From Rhizophagus irregularis (taxonomy: Eukaryota; Glomeromycota; Glomeromycetes; Glomerales; Glomeraceae): a DNA stretch of 64,000 nt. Position 1 is the first letter of the stretch, and each line of letters begins with the position of its first letter. The notes beneath the pieces were generated by a model. That model saw only the letters and a list, made by a program, of their open reading frames with translations. It searched no databases and was not told the origin of the DNA. Location of the stretch: positions 5,704,001 through 5,768,000 of the forward strand of contig NC_089432.1 of NCBI RefSeq assembly GCF_026210795.1, given 5' to 3'. Positions 32,593 through 45,844 of the stretch are shown here, piece by piece. Position numbers and translations under genes: made by a program.

Positions 32593-33835
32593 ATGCGAAA
32601 AAGTAACCAAGCGATACGTTCTTTGAGCTCTTTTTCTCTATTTACTCACAAAAATATAGGCTTTACCTCTTCATTAACTCGTTCAAAAAGACTTTTCCCT
32701 TCACAATTTATTCCAGGGTTTACGTTACGAGTTTCAGTGTCATCATCTTCACCTTCTCCACCAGGTCCACCAAAAGACCCAATACCCACACCTGATCCAA
32801 CTGATATAAATCCTCCGATTAATAATTTACCACCCCCTAAGAAAACTGGTTATTCGATAACTTTTCGTGTGTAATCTTTTATCTTTATTTGTTAAAGTCA
32901 AAAATTAAATAGGATATAAGGATATAAAGCAAAATACTCTTTTATTTATTATAGCTTGGCTTTACGGTAATCAATCGCCACGGATAAAACATTATCCATA
33001 TCCAATAACAAATTTTTGGACTTCTATAATATCATTATTACCAGCATTTTTTCAACATGAATTATGTAAGTGGGCAATGTCGAGGATGTTAAAGAGCGCG
33101 GTATCCGCTGAATATTTTCCAGAACAATTTCTGCAAGGAGGTATAATATTCTTTTTATAGAACTTAACTCTTTTCGTACATAAGTAATAAAAAAATCTGT
33201 AAATTTCAGCCGCATTTGCTGCACGACAAGTATGTACATCTCTTTCAACTCCATCTGAACGCGATGAATTACAAGATATGTTGACTACTAGATTTTATGA
33301 TAGAATTATTACTGAACTTGATAAATTAGAATCAGAGAAATCTAGTATAACCATTGATATGTTAAAAATTTATGGATTAAATATTCGTGATGTATGGATG
33401 TCAATTGGACCTAAAAAGGCATATTCTAACACAAAAAAAGAATATCGTATATTAAAATGGATGACAATGAAATTGGCTATTCGTAATACACCTTCAGAAG
33501 GTGATTTTAATGAATCAAGAGCAAAAGTAGCTAAAAGCTTTAGCGATGGAATTAATTTTAAAGTAGATGTTGAAATAGATGCTGATATGCAATACATTCT
33601 AAAATCGGCAAAAAATGAGATTTTTATAAATGATCAATCAAGAAGGTTGGTATTATTTCGATTTGAGAGCCTCTATTTTGAACCTGCTGATCGAATATAT
33701 TACAAAGTATCTTCTGATAATGGCGAAGAGTCAAATTGGACTTGGCGTGTGGGAGATATTGATTATTTGTTGGAAATTGAAGATTTAGAAAACGAAATGA
33801 GAGAAGAGAAAGATTCGAATCATTCAGAAGATTGA
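32593..33835 (+). CDS. Predicted mitochondrial protein, 3 exons, 370 aa
   Basis: Exons 32593-32868, 32930-33140 and 33210-33835 keep frame. The N terminus is R/K/S-rich without acids (MRKSNQAIRSLSSFSLFTHK) and looks like a mitochondrial presequence. A P-rich linker follows (SPSPPGPPKDPIPTPDP), then a short hydrophobic segment (NTLLFIIAWLYG). The C-terminal half contains AFAARQVCTSLSTPSERDEL, KVDVEIDADMQYILKSAKNE and RIYYKVSSDNGEESNWTWRV, and ends acidic. The plan recalls Tim44/Mba1/mL45-type matrix proteins, but I cannot assign it. The first splice joint is the least certain. Confidence 0.65.
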
Positions 33836-33917
33836 AAAAGATATGATTTCATGGATTTCGCACAAAATAGTGTTATTATTTTTATTTGTATTTCTTAATT
33901 TACATATGATCCGTGAA

Positions 33918-35325
<1,408 letters not shown>

Positions 35326-35513
35326 AGTTTTGTAATCTTTTTTAGTGATGTAATACTGACAAAAAAGATGACTGAAATTTTTTTACAGTACGCACGTGTT
35401 AAATAATGTTCGATAGATCAAAAAAATCTATTTGTTTGTTACATATACATGTGAATTTTTCCGATTAAATACAAAAAAAAACTGCAAAAAATTATTTTTT
35501 AAATTGTCTTTGA
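35326..35513. promoter_or_regulatory. Divergent promoter, HEM2 / Pex30-like
   Basis: 188 bp separate the opposing starts. It contains GTACGCACGTGTTAAATAAT, with a CACGTG E-box-like core shifted to GCACGTG (about 35391-35399). Function is not shown. Confidence 0.45.
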
Positions 35514-37082
35514 ATGTCCACTTTTAATCAACAAGCTTTTTTCCTAGCAAATATTAACCCAATAGATTTGACCATGTCGGATACTACAGATATAACTAAT
35601 ATGCCAAATATTAAAGTATCTACAGGATCACCGTCGTCGTCTTCACAAATATCGTCTCCTCCACCTGTTGACTTTTTATATTCTACACCACCCAGTATAA
35701 CTCGTGTTTTAACATACACTTCACCATTTGTACACTTTTTTTCATATTTTTTATCTTTGGTTACCTGGTCAACGGGAAATCCTTCAGAATCTTGTTTATT
35801 AGTGGCTGCTTGGTGGACAATTTGCCTTTACCCAACAGAAATTATAATATATGGAACTCATATACTTCTATTAGTTTGGATAGGTTGGAAATGGGTTGAA
35901 AAAGGTAAAAGCGAAAAACTTGGAAAACCAAGCTCAGCTTCAAAATCCACTTCACAACTTGATTTGAATAGAACAGTTTCAGAAATACACACTATATCTG
36001 ATAAACTTACGTCATTTCACGCTCTTATTAATCTAATTCGTTCAAATGTTGATTGGACAAATTCTTCACAAACTCAAAAAGTTGTACGTGGATTAATATA
36101 TTCATATCCAATTTGGTTAGTATTGACATATTTCGTTTCATTAACATGGATTTTCATTATTTTGGGAACATTTGGATTAGTATGGCATAGTCCATGGTTT
36201 AAATTTACTCGATATATTCTTATTAAATCACCGATATTTCATGGAATTATGGATTTAATATGCGTATATGTTTGTGGAGGTAATTTATCACAACAAGGAG
36301 AAAGGGGAGGATTTTCTGTTAGAGCTTTTGGAACTTTGATTAGTAAAGCAAAAGAACAACAAAAGAAACTTGCAGGTAAAAAAGATAATAATAATAAAGA
36401 TGAAAATAAAACTTGTACAGATTTAATATTTAGATTTGTTATATATGAGAATCAACGTTGGTGGTTAGGTTTAGATTGGACCACAAATTTATTCTTAAAT
36501 GAAAGACCCGCTTGGTCTGATGAATATAATGAACCAACAAATCCTAAAAGTTCATTTGAATTACCACCAACTACTACAATTAGTGAAACACCTGAAGATT
36601 CAAACGTTCTAATTAAGAAAACCATGGAATGGAAATGGGAAAATTCAGATTGGTGGATTGATTACGATGGTGATGTTGATAATGATGGTTGGCAATATGC
36701 TGATAATAGGTGGAATAATCTTTCTTCAAAAAGTGGTTTTAGAAAATACACACGAAGAAGAAAATGGGTTAGAACTGCAAGATTAATTGAAACGATTGAA
36801 AAAATTGATAAAAGCGATGAAAGTAAAGACGATGAAGATCAACAAGATCAACAGGATCAACAGAATCAAGAAAATAAACAGAATCAAAAGATTACAGAAA
36901 TATCAGAAGATTTTGAAACTAAAGAGAATAATAATAAACCTCCTCCATATTCCTTATCGTTAAATTCAAGTAATTCAAGTGATAATAAATCTAAATCTTT
37001 ACCACTTATTTCAAGAAAAGCAAATGGAAAATTTGATTCTGAATCTATTTCTTTTACTGTTTCATCTGAAAAAGAAAACTAA
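35514..37082 (+). CDS. Pex30-type peroxin with DysF domain, 522 aa, single exon
   Basis: This intron-less gene has a low-complexity N terminus, then paired hydrophobic regions (VHFFSYFLSLVTW, IIIYGTHILLLVWIGW; YPIWLVLTYFVSLTWIFIIL) like the reticulon-homology part of Pex23/Pex30 proteins. A DysF domain follows: NQRWWLGLDWTTNLFLNERP with PAWSDE, then EWKWENSDWWIDYDGDVDND with GWQYADNRW, and RKYTRRRKWVRTARLI. The family sits in the ER and at ER-peroxisome contacts and controls peroxisome and lipid-droplet budding. The tail is Q/D/N-rich (DDEDQQDQQDQQNQENKQN). In-frame ATGs at 35514 and 35574 are both possible; the first is chosen. Confidence 0.88.
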   Translation: MSTFNQQAFFLANINPIDLTMSDTTDITNMPNIKVSTGSPSSSSQISSPPPVDFLYSTPPSITRVLTYTSPFVHFFSYFLSLVTWSTGNPSESCLLVAAWWTICLYPTEIIIYGTHILLLVWIGWKWVEKGKSEKLGKPSSASKSTSQLDLNRTVSEIHTISDKLTSFHALINLIRSNVDWTNSSQTQKVVRGLIYSYPIWLVLTYFVSLTWIFIILGTFGLVWHSPWFKFTRYILIKSPIFHGIMDLICVYVCGGNLSQQGERGGFSVRAFGTLISKAKEQQKKLAGKKDNNNKDENKTCTDLIFRFVIYENQRWWLGLDWTTNLFLNERPAWSDEYNEPTNPKSSFELPPTTTISETPEDSNVLIKKTMEWKWENSDWWIDYDGDVDNDGWQYADNRWNNLSSKSGFRKYTRRRKWVRTARLIETIEKIDKSDESKDDEDQQDQQDQQNQENKQNQKITEISEDFETKENNNKPPPYSLSLNSSNSSDNKSKSLPLISRKANGKFDSESISFTVSSEKEN

Positions 37083-37306
37083 GATGGAAACCCGATTAAA
37101 TAGAGTTCTTCGTAATGAGCATATACATATACATATATTTCATTATTTATTTACGTTTTAATATAATAAAAAAAAAAAATAACAATAATAAATAAAATAA
37201 TGGTTGTTATAATAAACTTTAAATCATGAAGTTTATTCTCAATTTAATGTCACAATTTCATGTAATGAATGTGAAATAAGTTTTTTAGGCTGAAATGATA
37301 ATATTT

Positions 37307-37879
37307 TCAATTTTTAGATTTTTCGGATTTTTCATACTTTTGTTTATCACTTGTATCAGAATGATTAAAAGTATTAGAGGTCTCGGTAGTTGAAGCAGCC
37401 GTAATTTTTGACACATCTGTATTTTTTGCGTCTTCTGTAACTAGATCGATTTTTTTTGCATCTTCTGTAACCAAATTTGCTTCCTCTTCTGTATCATCAT
37501 CATCATCATCTAATTCTAAATTCTCACATTATATTAGATTAATCCTAAGTGAAAGTATATTATTAAAATAACTATACTAACCATCACCATACTCATCAGG
37601 GTGTTCTCTAAAACAATCTTTCATTTTCTGAAATTGTTCCAGACAATCAACACCTTTTGGTTCCGCCTTTGAATAAATAAAACATGAAAATGCTGCTTTA
37701 AATTGCTCTCCACAAGATCCTTTAGCCATTCCTCCTAGACATGGACAATCCCAATTAATTTCTCCAGTTTCTGGATTGAATGCATCAGACTGTTCATTTT
37801 CATTTTCATTTTTTGAAGGCGATAAGGTTTCTTGTGAAATTTTTGCCGTTTCTACATTCGTCTGTTGTGTGGAGGTCAT
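37307..37879 (-). CDS. MIA40: Mia40/CHCHD4 intermembrane-space oxidoreductase, 2 exons, 168 aa
   Basis: Exons 37879-37582 and 37515-37307. [20 protein letters not shown] gives the redox CPC pair plus the first CX9C, and [20 protein letters not shown] the second, followed by [15 protein letters not shown]. Mia40 oxidises small cysteine proteins imported into the mitochondrial intermembrane space, together with Erv1. No membrane anchor or presequence is visible, so this resembles the short, soluble form of animals and plants. The second exon is acidic with a repeated [16 protein letters not shown] unit. Confidence 0.93.
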
Positions 37880-38029
37880 TATTATATTTTTTTTTAAAAG
37901 ATCTTAACGGAAAATTTTTTAACTGGTATAGTTTTTCACGTGCAGCAGTCAAATAATAGTCATATGATTGTTGATCTATTTGAATTATATATTTATTATC
38001 ATTATTTTATATTAAAAAATGATATTACA

Positions 38030-38168
38030 TACAAAAAAAAGTCTCTATAGTGAATTTTTATATAGTGAATAATTTGCTATAATGAAGAAAACAGATTTTT
38101 ATTATATATAATAAAATGGACCTAATCTCCAGCCCATGGGATTCACTATAATGAGGGTGAACTGTATA
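38030..38168. mobile_element. Decayed TA-type MITE
   Basis: The right end, read on the minus strand, is TACAGTTCACCCTCATTATA with GTGAATCC following. The left end retains CTCTATAGTGAATTTTTATA but its outer bases have decayed. It resembles the pogo/mariner-like ends elsewhere in the window (CAGTCAACTCCCTCTATAGT). Confidence 0.5.
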
Positions 38169-38169
38169 A

Positions 38170-39452
38170 TAAATATTGAAAACATAATAATTTTTTTAAA
38201 TGAACAATAACTATTTTCTTATTATGGAATTTATCAATTGGCAAACCAAACGAGTCAGCACCTAAAAAAGAAATCCAGCAAGCCAGTCAACTTCTCTAAC
38301 TAAACTTGCAAACATTCCCGCCATTCATTCCTTTATATTAATTTACTGAAAACTTGCGGCAGAAAGACACTTCACCTCCTAGTTTTTAAAAATATTCTTC
38401 TTTCCCTCAAGTCTATTGGTTAAAGATTGAGAGCAAAGAAACTACATTATTTCGCAATTGCCAGCAGTGCGAGTCACAATTTCTGTTATCTTATTATTTA
38501 TCTTATCTAACTCTGCTATCGTATTATCTATCCCTTCTCTCAATAAAGCTCCCGTCTTTGAAACCAACCTTGAGTTCGACGAACAACTTTCTCTTCCAAC
38601 TCCGCTAATCTCTTTTTTTATTCATAGTCAAGTTTTTAAATTCTTCTAAGTTTAATCTCATTCAAACCATCCAAATTCGCGAGTTTGTATAAATACTCTT
38701 CACGAGTACTTATCCAAGTTACCAGTATTTTTCATGACATGTCTCGTCTAAGTCGTCTTCATGCCAACCTCCCTTCCTCAATATCTTTTATTGGAGGGGT
38801 TACATGCCGTAATTACTGAGAAATATCATCGCTCATTTTTGTTATGTCCGCATTTTTTAAGTTTACGAAAATTAATAAACTTAATAGTTAGTACGAACTA
38901 TAGTTGTATACTTCACTACCATCTTTATCAAAATAGTTGTCCTTATAATTCATAAACTTCCATTTCTTCTCTAGTAAATCGCGCGCTAGCGACAAACAAT
39001 ATGATTTAAGCCGTCGCGACCAGCATAAGCCGCATCAGCAATTTTATTTAATACTTGCAATCTCGATGGCATCAATTAGTGTTTCATTAAATTGGCATTG
39101 TTAACAACTTTTCTGTTATGGATATTTCTTTTATACTTTTCAAGTCAGTTTGTTCTAAACAATTGTTACACAAAGTGTATTTCTCGTCCAATCAAAAATT
39201 CGATTGGATGTTTATTGTGGGGCGTTAAGGATGACAAAACTATTTGTAATCCGCAAACACGTTTTCATAATATATAAATTCGATAAAACATCGCGAAAAT
39301 CGCGCAAGTATTTTGAACTCAAACCTGAGCTTTCAAAGTTTACCTAGCTTACTTTTCGAGGCAATTCATAATAAAAAAGAATTTATAATAGTTAAAAAAA
39401 TATTCTTTATTCATGTATAAAACAAACCTTATTATATTTTATATTTTCAAAC
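38170..39452. other. Long spacer with no supported gene
   Basis: Several short frames occur (for example 38458-38649, hydrophobic, and 39092-39277), but none has an ATG, splice context or recognisable family. The GC content is a little higher around 38450-39000 and 38980-39030 (CGCGCGCTAGCGACAAAC), so a decayed or non-coding gene is possible. Confidence 0.4.
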
Positions 39453-41275
39453 ATGAGTAACCAGGATTATTTTGCGAAAGATTTCGATCCTAATAAGGTC
39501 ACCATAAAACGTCTAAAAGAAATCTTAAACGCTCATGATATTCCACACAAGGGTATTGCAAGGAAAGCTGAATTCGTACAGAAATTTCAGGAGTACGTAC
39601 TTCCTGAATTACAAAGAAAGGAAGAAAAAGAGCAGAAAGTTTCTACAGAGCAAAAGACTGCTAAACGAAAAAGTGTCACTGAACAGAAACATGCTGAAGA
39701 AGATAATATATCTTCTATCTCAAATTCACAAATTAAAACTCCAAATCAACGAAAGAGGAAAGTAGGACGTGTAAGTAGTAAAAAGCAAAAGGAAGAAACG
39801 ATAACACAACCACAAATCATTCAAGATGATGGGCAGTCCTCAAAAGCAATAGTTATAGATGACGATAATATTAATAATAATGCACAACTGACTTCGATTT
39901 CACAAGAACAATTGAGGCAAAATTATTCTGAAAGGATTTCTCCGCCACGTCCTTTAAAAGCTCCAACATCAGAGACGCCGTTTTATCCTATGGTTCCTCC
40001 GTACTCTAGAACTCCTGCATATCCTTTTCTAGAGCCAGAAGAACTAGAGAAAGTTAAACTTAGAGAAAAAGAACTACAAGCGTCTTCGGAAACACCTTTA
40101 TATCCAATTCAAGAAGGATCTGAAAATATAGAGGATAAAATAAAACATTTTGAACGGCGTGAAGCGTTTGCATATTGTTTTAAACCTCGAGCTCCCAAAA
40201 GAAATATCGATCGTAGACCGCCTCCCGAGTTTGTTAAACGTAAACAGAAGATCCGATTAAGTTCAGGGATAATTTTCCTTATTTTCACAGTCACAACCGT
40301 TATTGTATTGTTGAGTTTAAAAGCACAAATTGGCTTTTGTGATAGCGTTAAACCTGATTATAAGGAAGTTGAAGATTCACAATCATCATCTCAATTCGTA
40401 ATTAACTTAATGTGCACGCAATGTCCTCCTAAAGCAACGTGTTCAAATGGCATCATCACAGAATGTGAAAAAGGCTTCAAACGGGAAACTTCATTTTTTC
40501 GGCTAGCTAAGCCTTACTATACGCATTGCGCGATTGATAAAGATCAAATGACAAAGGCTAGGAAATATACTAAAGAATTCAAAGAAATTATTGCTCGCGA
40601 AATGGGAAGAGTAACATGTGGATATGAAGATAAAGATAACATGTTGTATGAAAATCTCATACTTCAACTTAAAGACATCATGCCACTGCAAGACTACAAA
40701 TATATCAATGTCACATACGAGACCATTTGCGAGGATGATGATATTAACATTGAGAATAAGGACGGGGAAAATTACATATTCTCCAAAAAGCCAACTTTTA
40801 GCTTTTATTGCCAATTATCTTTTGCCATCGCGAAACTTATCAAAAAGTTTTTCGATAATCTATCTTATTCATTGACAGTTCTGTCAGCATCATCTTTGTT
40901 AGTATTTGGATTCTGGTATATTCGACAACGGATATGGGAAAGACGCCAAGTGAGCGCTGCCTTCGGCTTAGCATTAACGAGATTAAATGAAGAAAAACGA
41001 ATAATCGGTCAGGAGTTTCGTGAAGAGGCATTCGCTCATGTGAAAGACCCTATGGTACGTCAAAAGCTTTTCCAAAAGCTTGATGAAAAGGTCCGGACAA
41101 ACCCGTATGTTCGTGCTGGAAACATTATCTACGACGGGTTTGAAACAGGTGTCTGGGAGTGGAAAGGTAAGTATACACATTTATATCTTCTTTAATCATC
41201 TAATCATCATAAACATTCATTGACTTGTTGATTCATCTTTTAGGTCCTTATACTACTCACGTTAATCCAAGGTAA
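39453..41275 (+). CDS. Inner nuclear membrane protein of the Man1/Src1 (HeH + MSC) family, 581 aa
   Basis: Exons 39453-41166 and 41244-41275. Residues 15-50 form an HeH/LEM-like helix pair (TIKRLKEILNAHDIPHKGIA), followed by K/R-rich NLS-like stretches (KRKVGRVSSKKQKEE). A first membrane helix is IIFLIFTVTTVIVLLSL (about 275-291). The lumenal segment has paired cysteines (CTQCPPKATCSNGIITEC), and a second helix is LTVLSASSLLVFGFWYI. The rest is the Man1-Src1 C-terminal winged-helix region (EAFAHVKDPMVRQKLFQKLD, NPYVRAGNIIYDGFETGVWE). The family tethers chromatin and takes part in nuclear pore quality control. Confidence 0.92.
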
Positions 41276-41795
41276 TCGGATTTTGATATGGTGCAATATT
41301 ATTTCCTCATTTGCAAGGGTTCTTGAAAATTTTCTTAAAAGTTAATAATAAAAAAACTTAATGTAAAATCAAACTTTGGAGTTCCCAACATCTTGAATTA
41401 TTAAAATGTGATTGTAGTTATAAATAATAATAACGCGCCTTTTATTATCACGTGAGCAAAGATTTTTGTATATGTGTCATAACTCGAAATCCAGGATTAT
41501 AAATGGTTTATGAAATTGTCATGTGATTTGGAGAATGCACATGCACCCCGAGATCTCCTTTTATAAAGGGGACGGGTTCAAAAATTCCTTAGAAAAGATA
41601 AAGCACAGTTTTCTTTTGTGGTGGTCAAGCTTTGTTTTTATTCATTAACGTTCTCTTTTGAATAAAGCTAAAAGTGCCTAAAATTACCCTGCATCGTAGT
41701 GGATTTACTACTTGAACGAAGATTTGTATTGCTTTTTGAACTTCTAAACAGGCAAGACGTCGTCTCCAAAGCATAAAAAACGCAAGATTGAACCA
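41276..41795. other. Spacer and probable 5' leader of the RBR ligase
   Basis: A TATA-like CCTTTTATAAAGGGG lies at about 41559-41573. An acceptor-like AACAG at about 41751 precedes a coding-looking run (TSSPKHKKRKIEP) in frame with the start at 41796, so an upstream first exon may exist. Confidence 0.45.
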
Positions 41796-43644
41796 ATGTC
41801 GGACATGTCTGACGAAGATCTCACGTTCGAAGATTCTTATCGAGACTCAGGTATGTTATTCAATGTCTTTTAATGTGCTTGTTCTTATCAATCTTATTTT
41901 TTTTCAAAAGAAAGTTTAAGCTGCGCAAGTAAAATTATACGATTTTAATAATTAAATTCTATTTTTTTTTATATTTGTAATTTCAGACGAAGATGTCGAA
42001 GATGTCGAAGATGAAGATGACTATGTAGATGACGATGATACCGATCTCAACTTTACGGACGTCGTAGCGGAAAAAGACCGTAAAAAAAATTATGAAGTGG
42101 ACTTTATTGTTCACTCTATTGAAGGTATCGTGAAGAATCAAGACGATGAAGTTACTCACGTATCCAATATTCTCGGTATCCAGAAACAACATGCTGCAAC
42201 GTTGCTTCGTCATTTTCGTTGGAATAAGGAGAGACTTATTGAACGGTACATGGAAGATTCAACTGAGGTCTTAAATAAAGCTGGTGTCATAACTGATAAT
42301 GCCAGAACACCAAAATTTATAAAGATTCCTGGTTTTATTTGTGATATTTGCTGTGATGATGATGAAGATTTAGATACCTTAGCTCTATCTTGTGGGCATA
42401 GATTTTGTAAAAATTGTTACGAACATTATTTGACACAAAAGATCAAAGAAGAAGGTGAAAGTCGCAGAATTTTATGTATGGCTAGCAAATGTAACGTAAT
42501 AGTAGACGAAAAAACTGTTGAATTGGCGGTGAATAAAGATATACATGAGAGGTTTATATTTTATATATATTAATCATTGATTTTTTTTAGTAAATAATAT
42601 TTATCCTTTATGATTATTTTAAATAAATAACTTTTTGTAGATATCGTACGTTACTAAATCGTACATACGTTGATGACAACGAATATTTACGATGGTGTCC
42701 TGCTCCTAGTTGTGAATATGCTATAGAATGTCATGTACCTCAAACTTCACTTACAAGCATTGTCCCGACAGTCGAATGCGTATGTACACATCGCTTTTGC
42801 TTTGGCTGTGGTTTCCCAGACCATCAGCCCTCCATTTGCGTTCTTGTAAAAAAATGGATTAAAAAATGTGAAGATGATTCCGAAACAGCTAATTGGATTT
42901 CTGCTCATACAAAAGAATGCGGAAAGTGTCATTCAACCATTGAAAAGAATGGTGGATGTAACCATATGACTTGTCGTAAATGCAAATATGAATTTTGCTG
43001 GGTTTGTATGGGTCCTTGGTCAGAGCATGGCACCAGCTGGTACAATTGTAATCGTTACGACGAAAAGACTAGCATAGATGCAAGAGATCAACAAGCCAAA
43101 TCTCGTGCTTCTTTGGAACGGTACCTTCATGTATGTATTTATTGATGATGTTTATTCATGCTTAATTAATTAATTAAATTATAAATATAATCTTTTTCGC
43201 TTTTAGTATTATAATCGATTTGCCAATCATGAACAATCAGCGAAATTGGATCGTGAATTGTATAACAAGACTGAGAAAAAGATGGAGGAAATGCAACAAA
43301 CCTCTGATTTATCTTGGATTGAAGTTCAGTTCCTTAAGAAGGCTGTTGATATTCTTGTTCAATGCCGTATGACACTTAAATGGACATATGCCTTTGCTTT
43401 TTATCTTGCTCGTAACAATCAAACTGATATCTTTGAAGACAATCAACGTGATCTTGAGATGGCAGTCGAACAGCTTTCAGAGTTATTGGAAAAACCTATT
43501 GAAGCCGAAAAAATTGCAGAATTGAAACAACAAGTCTTGGATAAAACTGTTTATGTTGGAAGCCGTAGAGAAGTATTATTGGAAGATACCGCTAAAGGAT
43601 TACTTGAATCTCGTTGGGAATTTCAAGTAGATATTAAAAGTTAG
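41796..43644 (+). CDS. Ariadne-type RBR E3 ubiquitin ligase, 4 exons, 515 aa
   Basis: Exons 41796-41850, 41987-42551, 42641-43130 and 43207-43644. After an acidic N terminus and a UBA-like segment (HVSNILGIQKQHAATLLRHF) comes RING1 (CDICCDDDEDLDTLALSCGH, RFCKNCYEHY). The in-between ring follows (RWCPAPSCEYAIEC; CVCTHRFCFGCGFPDHQP), then RING2 with the catalytic cysteine region CGKCHSTIEKNGGCNHMTC and CKYEFCWVCMGPWSEHG. The C-terminal Ariadne helices include VDILVQCRMTLKWTYAFAFY. It works with UbcH7-type E2s and cullin-RING ligases. The start may lie in an upstream exon. Confidence 0.94.
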
Positions 43645-44285
43645 AATTTTTATTAAGATTTTTAAGTATATTCACAAAGAAATTCTAAAATAAGGGAAGC
43701 TACTTGGGCGGTTAATAACTTTAGTTCTTTAGGAAAATTGTGTCAACATATAAAAAATTGGAAGTATGAGTACAAGTTAATGTTATATCATTTTCACACA
43801 ATTTTTTTGCACTATTAATTTACTAAAAAAAAATTATCATTCACAAATAGTTCATGAAAAGTATAATTTATATAGCATTGTTTGAATGAAATAAAAAAAA
43901 AGGTAGTTTAAACAACGAAATTGATCAGGAAAACACAGGTTTACGAATATTAATCGTTCATCATTACAAATATCCCAAGTTCTTTTAAACCAAATGTTTT
44001 TTTTCTCTTGTAACTTTTCCTTTGTTTAATATTTACATTTTTCTTTTCTTTTTTTTCATAAATGGTAGCTTTTTTTCCCTCTTACTTTCTTTATATAAAC
44101 ATTTTATAAAACTTTTATGTTTGGTAGTTTAAATAACTTGGAATTGGTTTTTTCCTTAAAAGATACTATTTATAGACCTGTGTAAAAAAAAATTTTGAAT
44201 ATACATGACTTTTTAAAACTAATAGTATTTAATGGATTATTATTGTAATATTCACTTACAATACGCTAACATAATTTATAAATGG
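43645..44285. other. Convergent 3' spacer
   Basis: AT-rich, with long T runs (TTTTCTTTTCTTTTTTTTCA), between two convergent genes. No feature is recognised. Confidence 0.6.
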
Positions 44286-45017
44286 TTATTTATTAACTAC
44301 AATAGAATCAAGTGAAGTATCGACATTTTCATCATTTGCATTATTTGTTAAAGAACTGGTAACATTTTTAAAATTATCCCAAGCACTTGGATAAACAATT
44401 GAATCCCATTTTTGTTGTAAACCATCAATAATTTCACTAAAAGAAGAATTCCTTTTTACAACATGACGAAAATAGGGTTCAATAAGATCATCGTTTTTCG
44501 GATTTTGAGGACGAAATTCGAGACGAACTTCTTCCTCCGAAGGATTAGGATGATGAAGAATATTAACATAATCAAGAAGAGATTTGTTTTGGTGTGAATC
44601 TAATGTTGGCAAAAGATCAACAACTACGTCTGGGATGTGAATATGTGATGCTTCATTTTCGTTGTCAAACAAATGAACTTCAAGTTTTATATATGAATGT
44701 GTACGAATCCATTCAAGGATTTCTATCAAAAAATGTTAAAGTTTTGCGTTTTTTTTTTAAAAAAAGGAAACTTATCTTCAAATTTGCTTACCTGGTTTAG
44801 TACCAAGGATCACGAATCTTGAAGAATTTACCACAGATAAACTAACCACTTCAGGTATTTTTGCGGGAGTGATTATCTTTCCTTCAGTCGCAGACTTGTT
44901 ACCAATTTGTTCGCCTGAAATATCAATTTAAAATAAATATTAAACATTGTCAATTTCTTTGTCATATTCTAATTAGTATAATTACCAACCTATCACATAA
45001 CCATACTTTAAAACCAT
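44286..45017 (-). CDS. Unidentified conserved-looking protein, 3 exons, 195 aa
   Basis: Exons 45017-44990, 44914-44792 and 44722-44286 join without a stop and keep frame. The protein begins MVLKYGYVIGEQIGNKSATE, has SLSVVNSSRFVILGTKPEIL EWIRTH (beta-rich), LEVHLFDNENEASHIHIPDV and VRLEFRPQNPKNDD, and ends polar. There is no signal peptide, membrane helix or known catalytic motif. I do not recognise the family. Introns with consensus ends and even codon use support a real gene. Confidence 0.7.
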
Positions 45018-45251
45018 TTTTAAGTATATAAGAGTTGTAAAAACAGTTTTTGAACTTTATATACTGCCAAGATATATATGGTACATTCCGAATCTTAAGT
45101 ACAGAATTTGGGGCATGTTGATACGCGTCGTCTTTATGTATATCATTAACTAATATTAAACTTTACTAATTTAATATATCGTATATCATGAGTTAGAATC
45201 AGGTGATGCCGATATACTACGGCAAGTATAATTTTTCGGGGGGTCGATCTT

Positions 45252-45461
45252 CCCCAGTATCACCGACACTTTTTCCACCCCCACGTGATTTTGTAATATT
45301 CATCACCGGCATCACACCCCACCGCGTTTTCACTGTTTATATTTATCTGAGGGACTTAGTTTTTTTTTTGCCTCACAAAATTATTTTTTTCACATCCCTT
45401 TAAATGTCACCGGTCACATGGGGGTGGAATTTTAATTATAAAAGTGTCGGTGATACTGGGG
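45252..45461. mobile_element. 210-bp palindromic element with perfect 22-bp ends
   Basis: CCCCAGTATCACCGACACTT (extending two T further) at 45252-45273 is the exact reverse complement of 45440-45461. Homology of the arms continues as CCACCCCCACGTGA against the complement of TCACATGGGGGTGG. There is no clear target duplication and no frame. Confidence 0.75.
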
Positions 45462-45473
45462 TAAATGGGGGGT

Positions 45474-45844
45474 CGTGTTCGATCACGTGACTTGTAAAAA
45501 TTTATTTTTTACAAATAAAACTTTTTCGCCAATACATAAAACTTTCAAGTTACACATAGTATGTGTATTTTAGCCTGCTGTGCAAGTTTACTTAGTGCGC
45601 AACATGGGGTTTTGAACACCGTTTTTGACTTATTTGAATTTTTTCATTTTCGTCATCCATTTTTGGATATGATCGGCAAAGATTATTCATTCATATGTAA
45701 AGTCAAAAACAGTGTTTAAAACCAGCTTTTTTTCACTAAGTAAACTTGTAAAGCAGGCCAAAATACACTTATTATACTTACATTAATCTTAGTTCATAAA
45801 AAAATGGCTTATTCATAAAATGTCAAGTCACATGATCGAACACG
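45474..45844. mobile_element. 371-bp palindromic element
   Basis: CGTGTTCGATCACGTGACTT (45474-45493) pairs with 45825-45844 with one mismatch. Long inner arms also pair: about 45560-45630 (GTATTTTAGCCTGCTGTGCA) with 45702-45772 (GTAAAGCAGGCCAAAATACA). It lies 12 bp from the neighbouring palindrome. It is probably a foldback or MITE-type element, with no coding capacity. Confidence 0.75.

Noticed and set aside
38458-38955. Hydrophobic frame and following frame as a secreted protein gene
   Set aside because: The first has no ATG, the second no supported splice to it, and neither matches a family I know.
40503-41031. Antisense frames opposite the Man1/Src1 gene
   Set aside because: They are complementary shadows of a well-supported coding exon.
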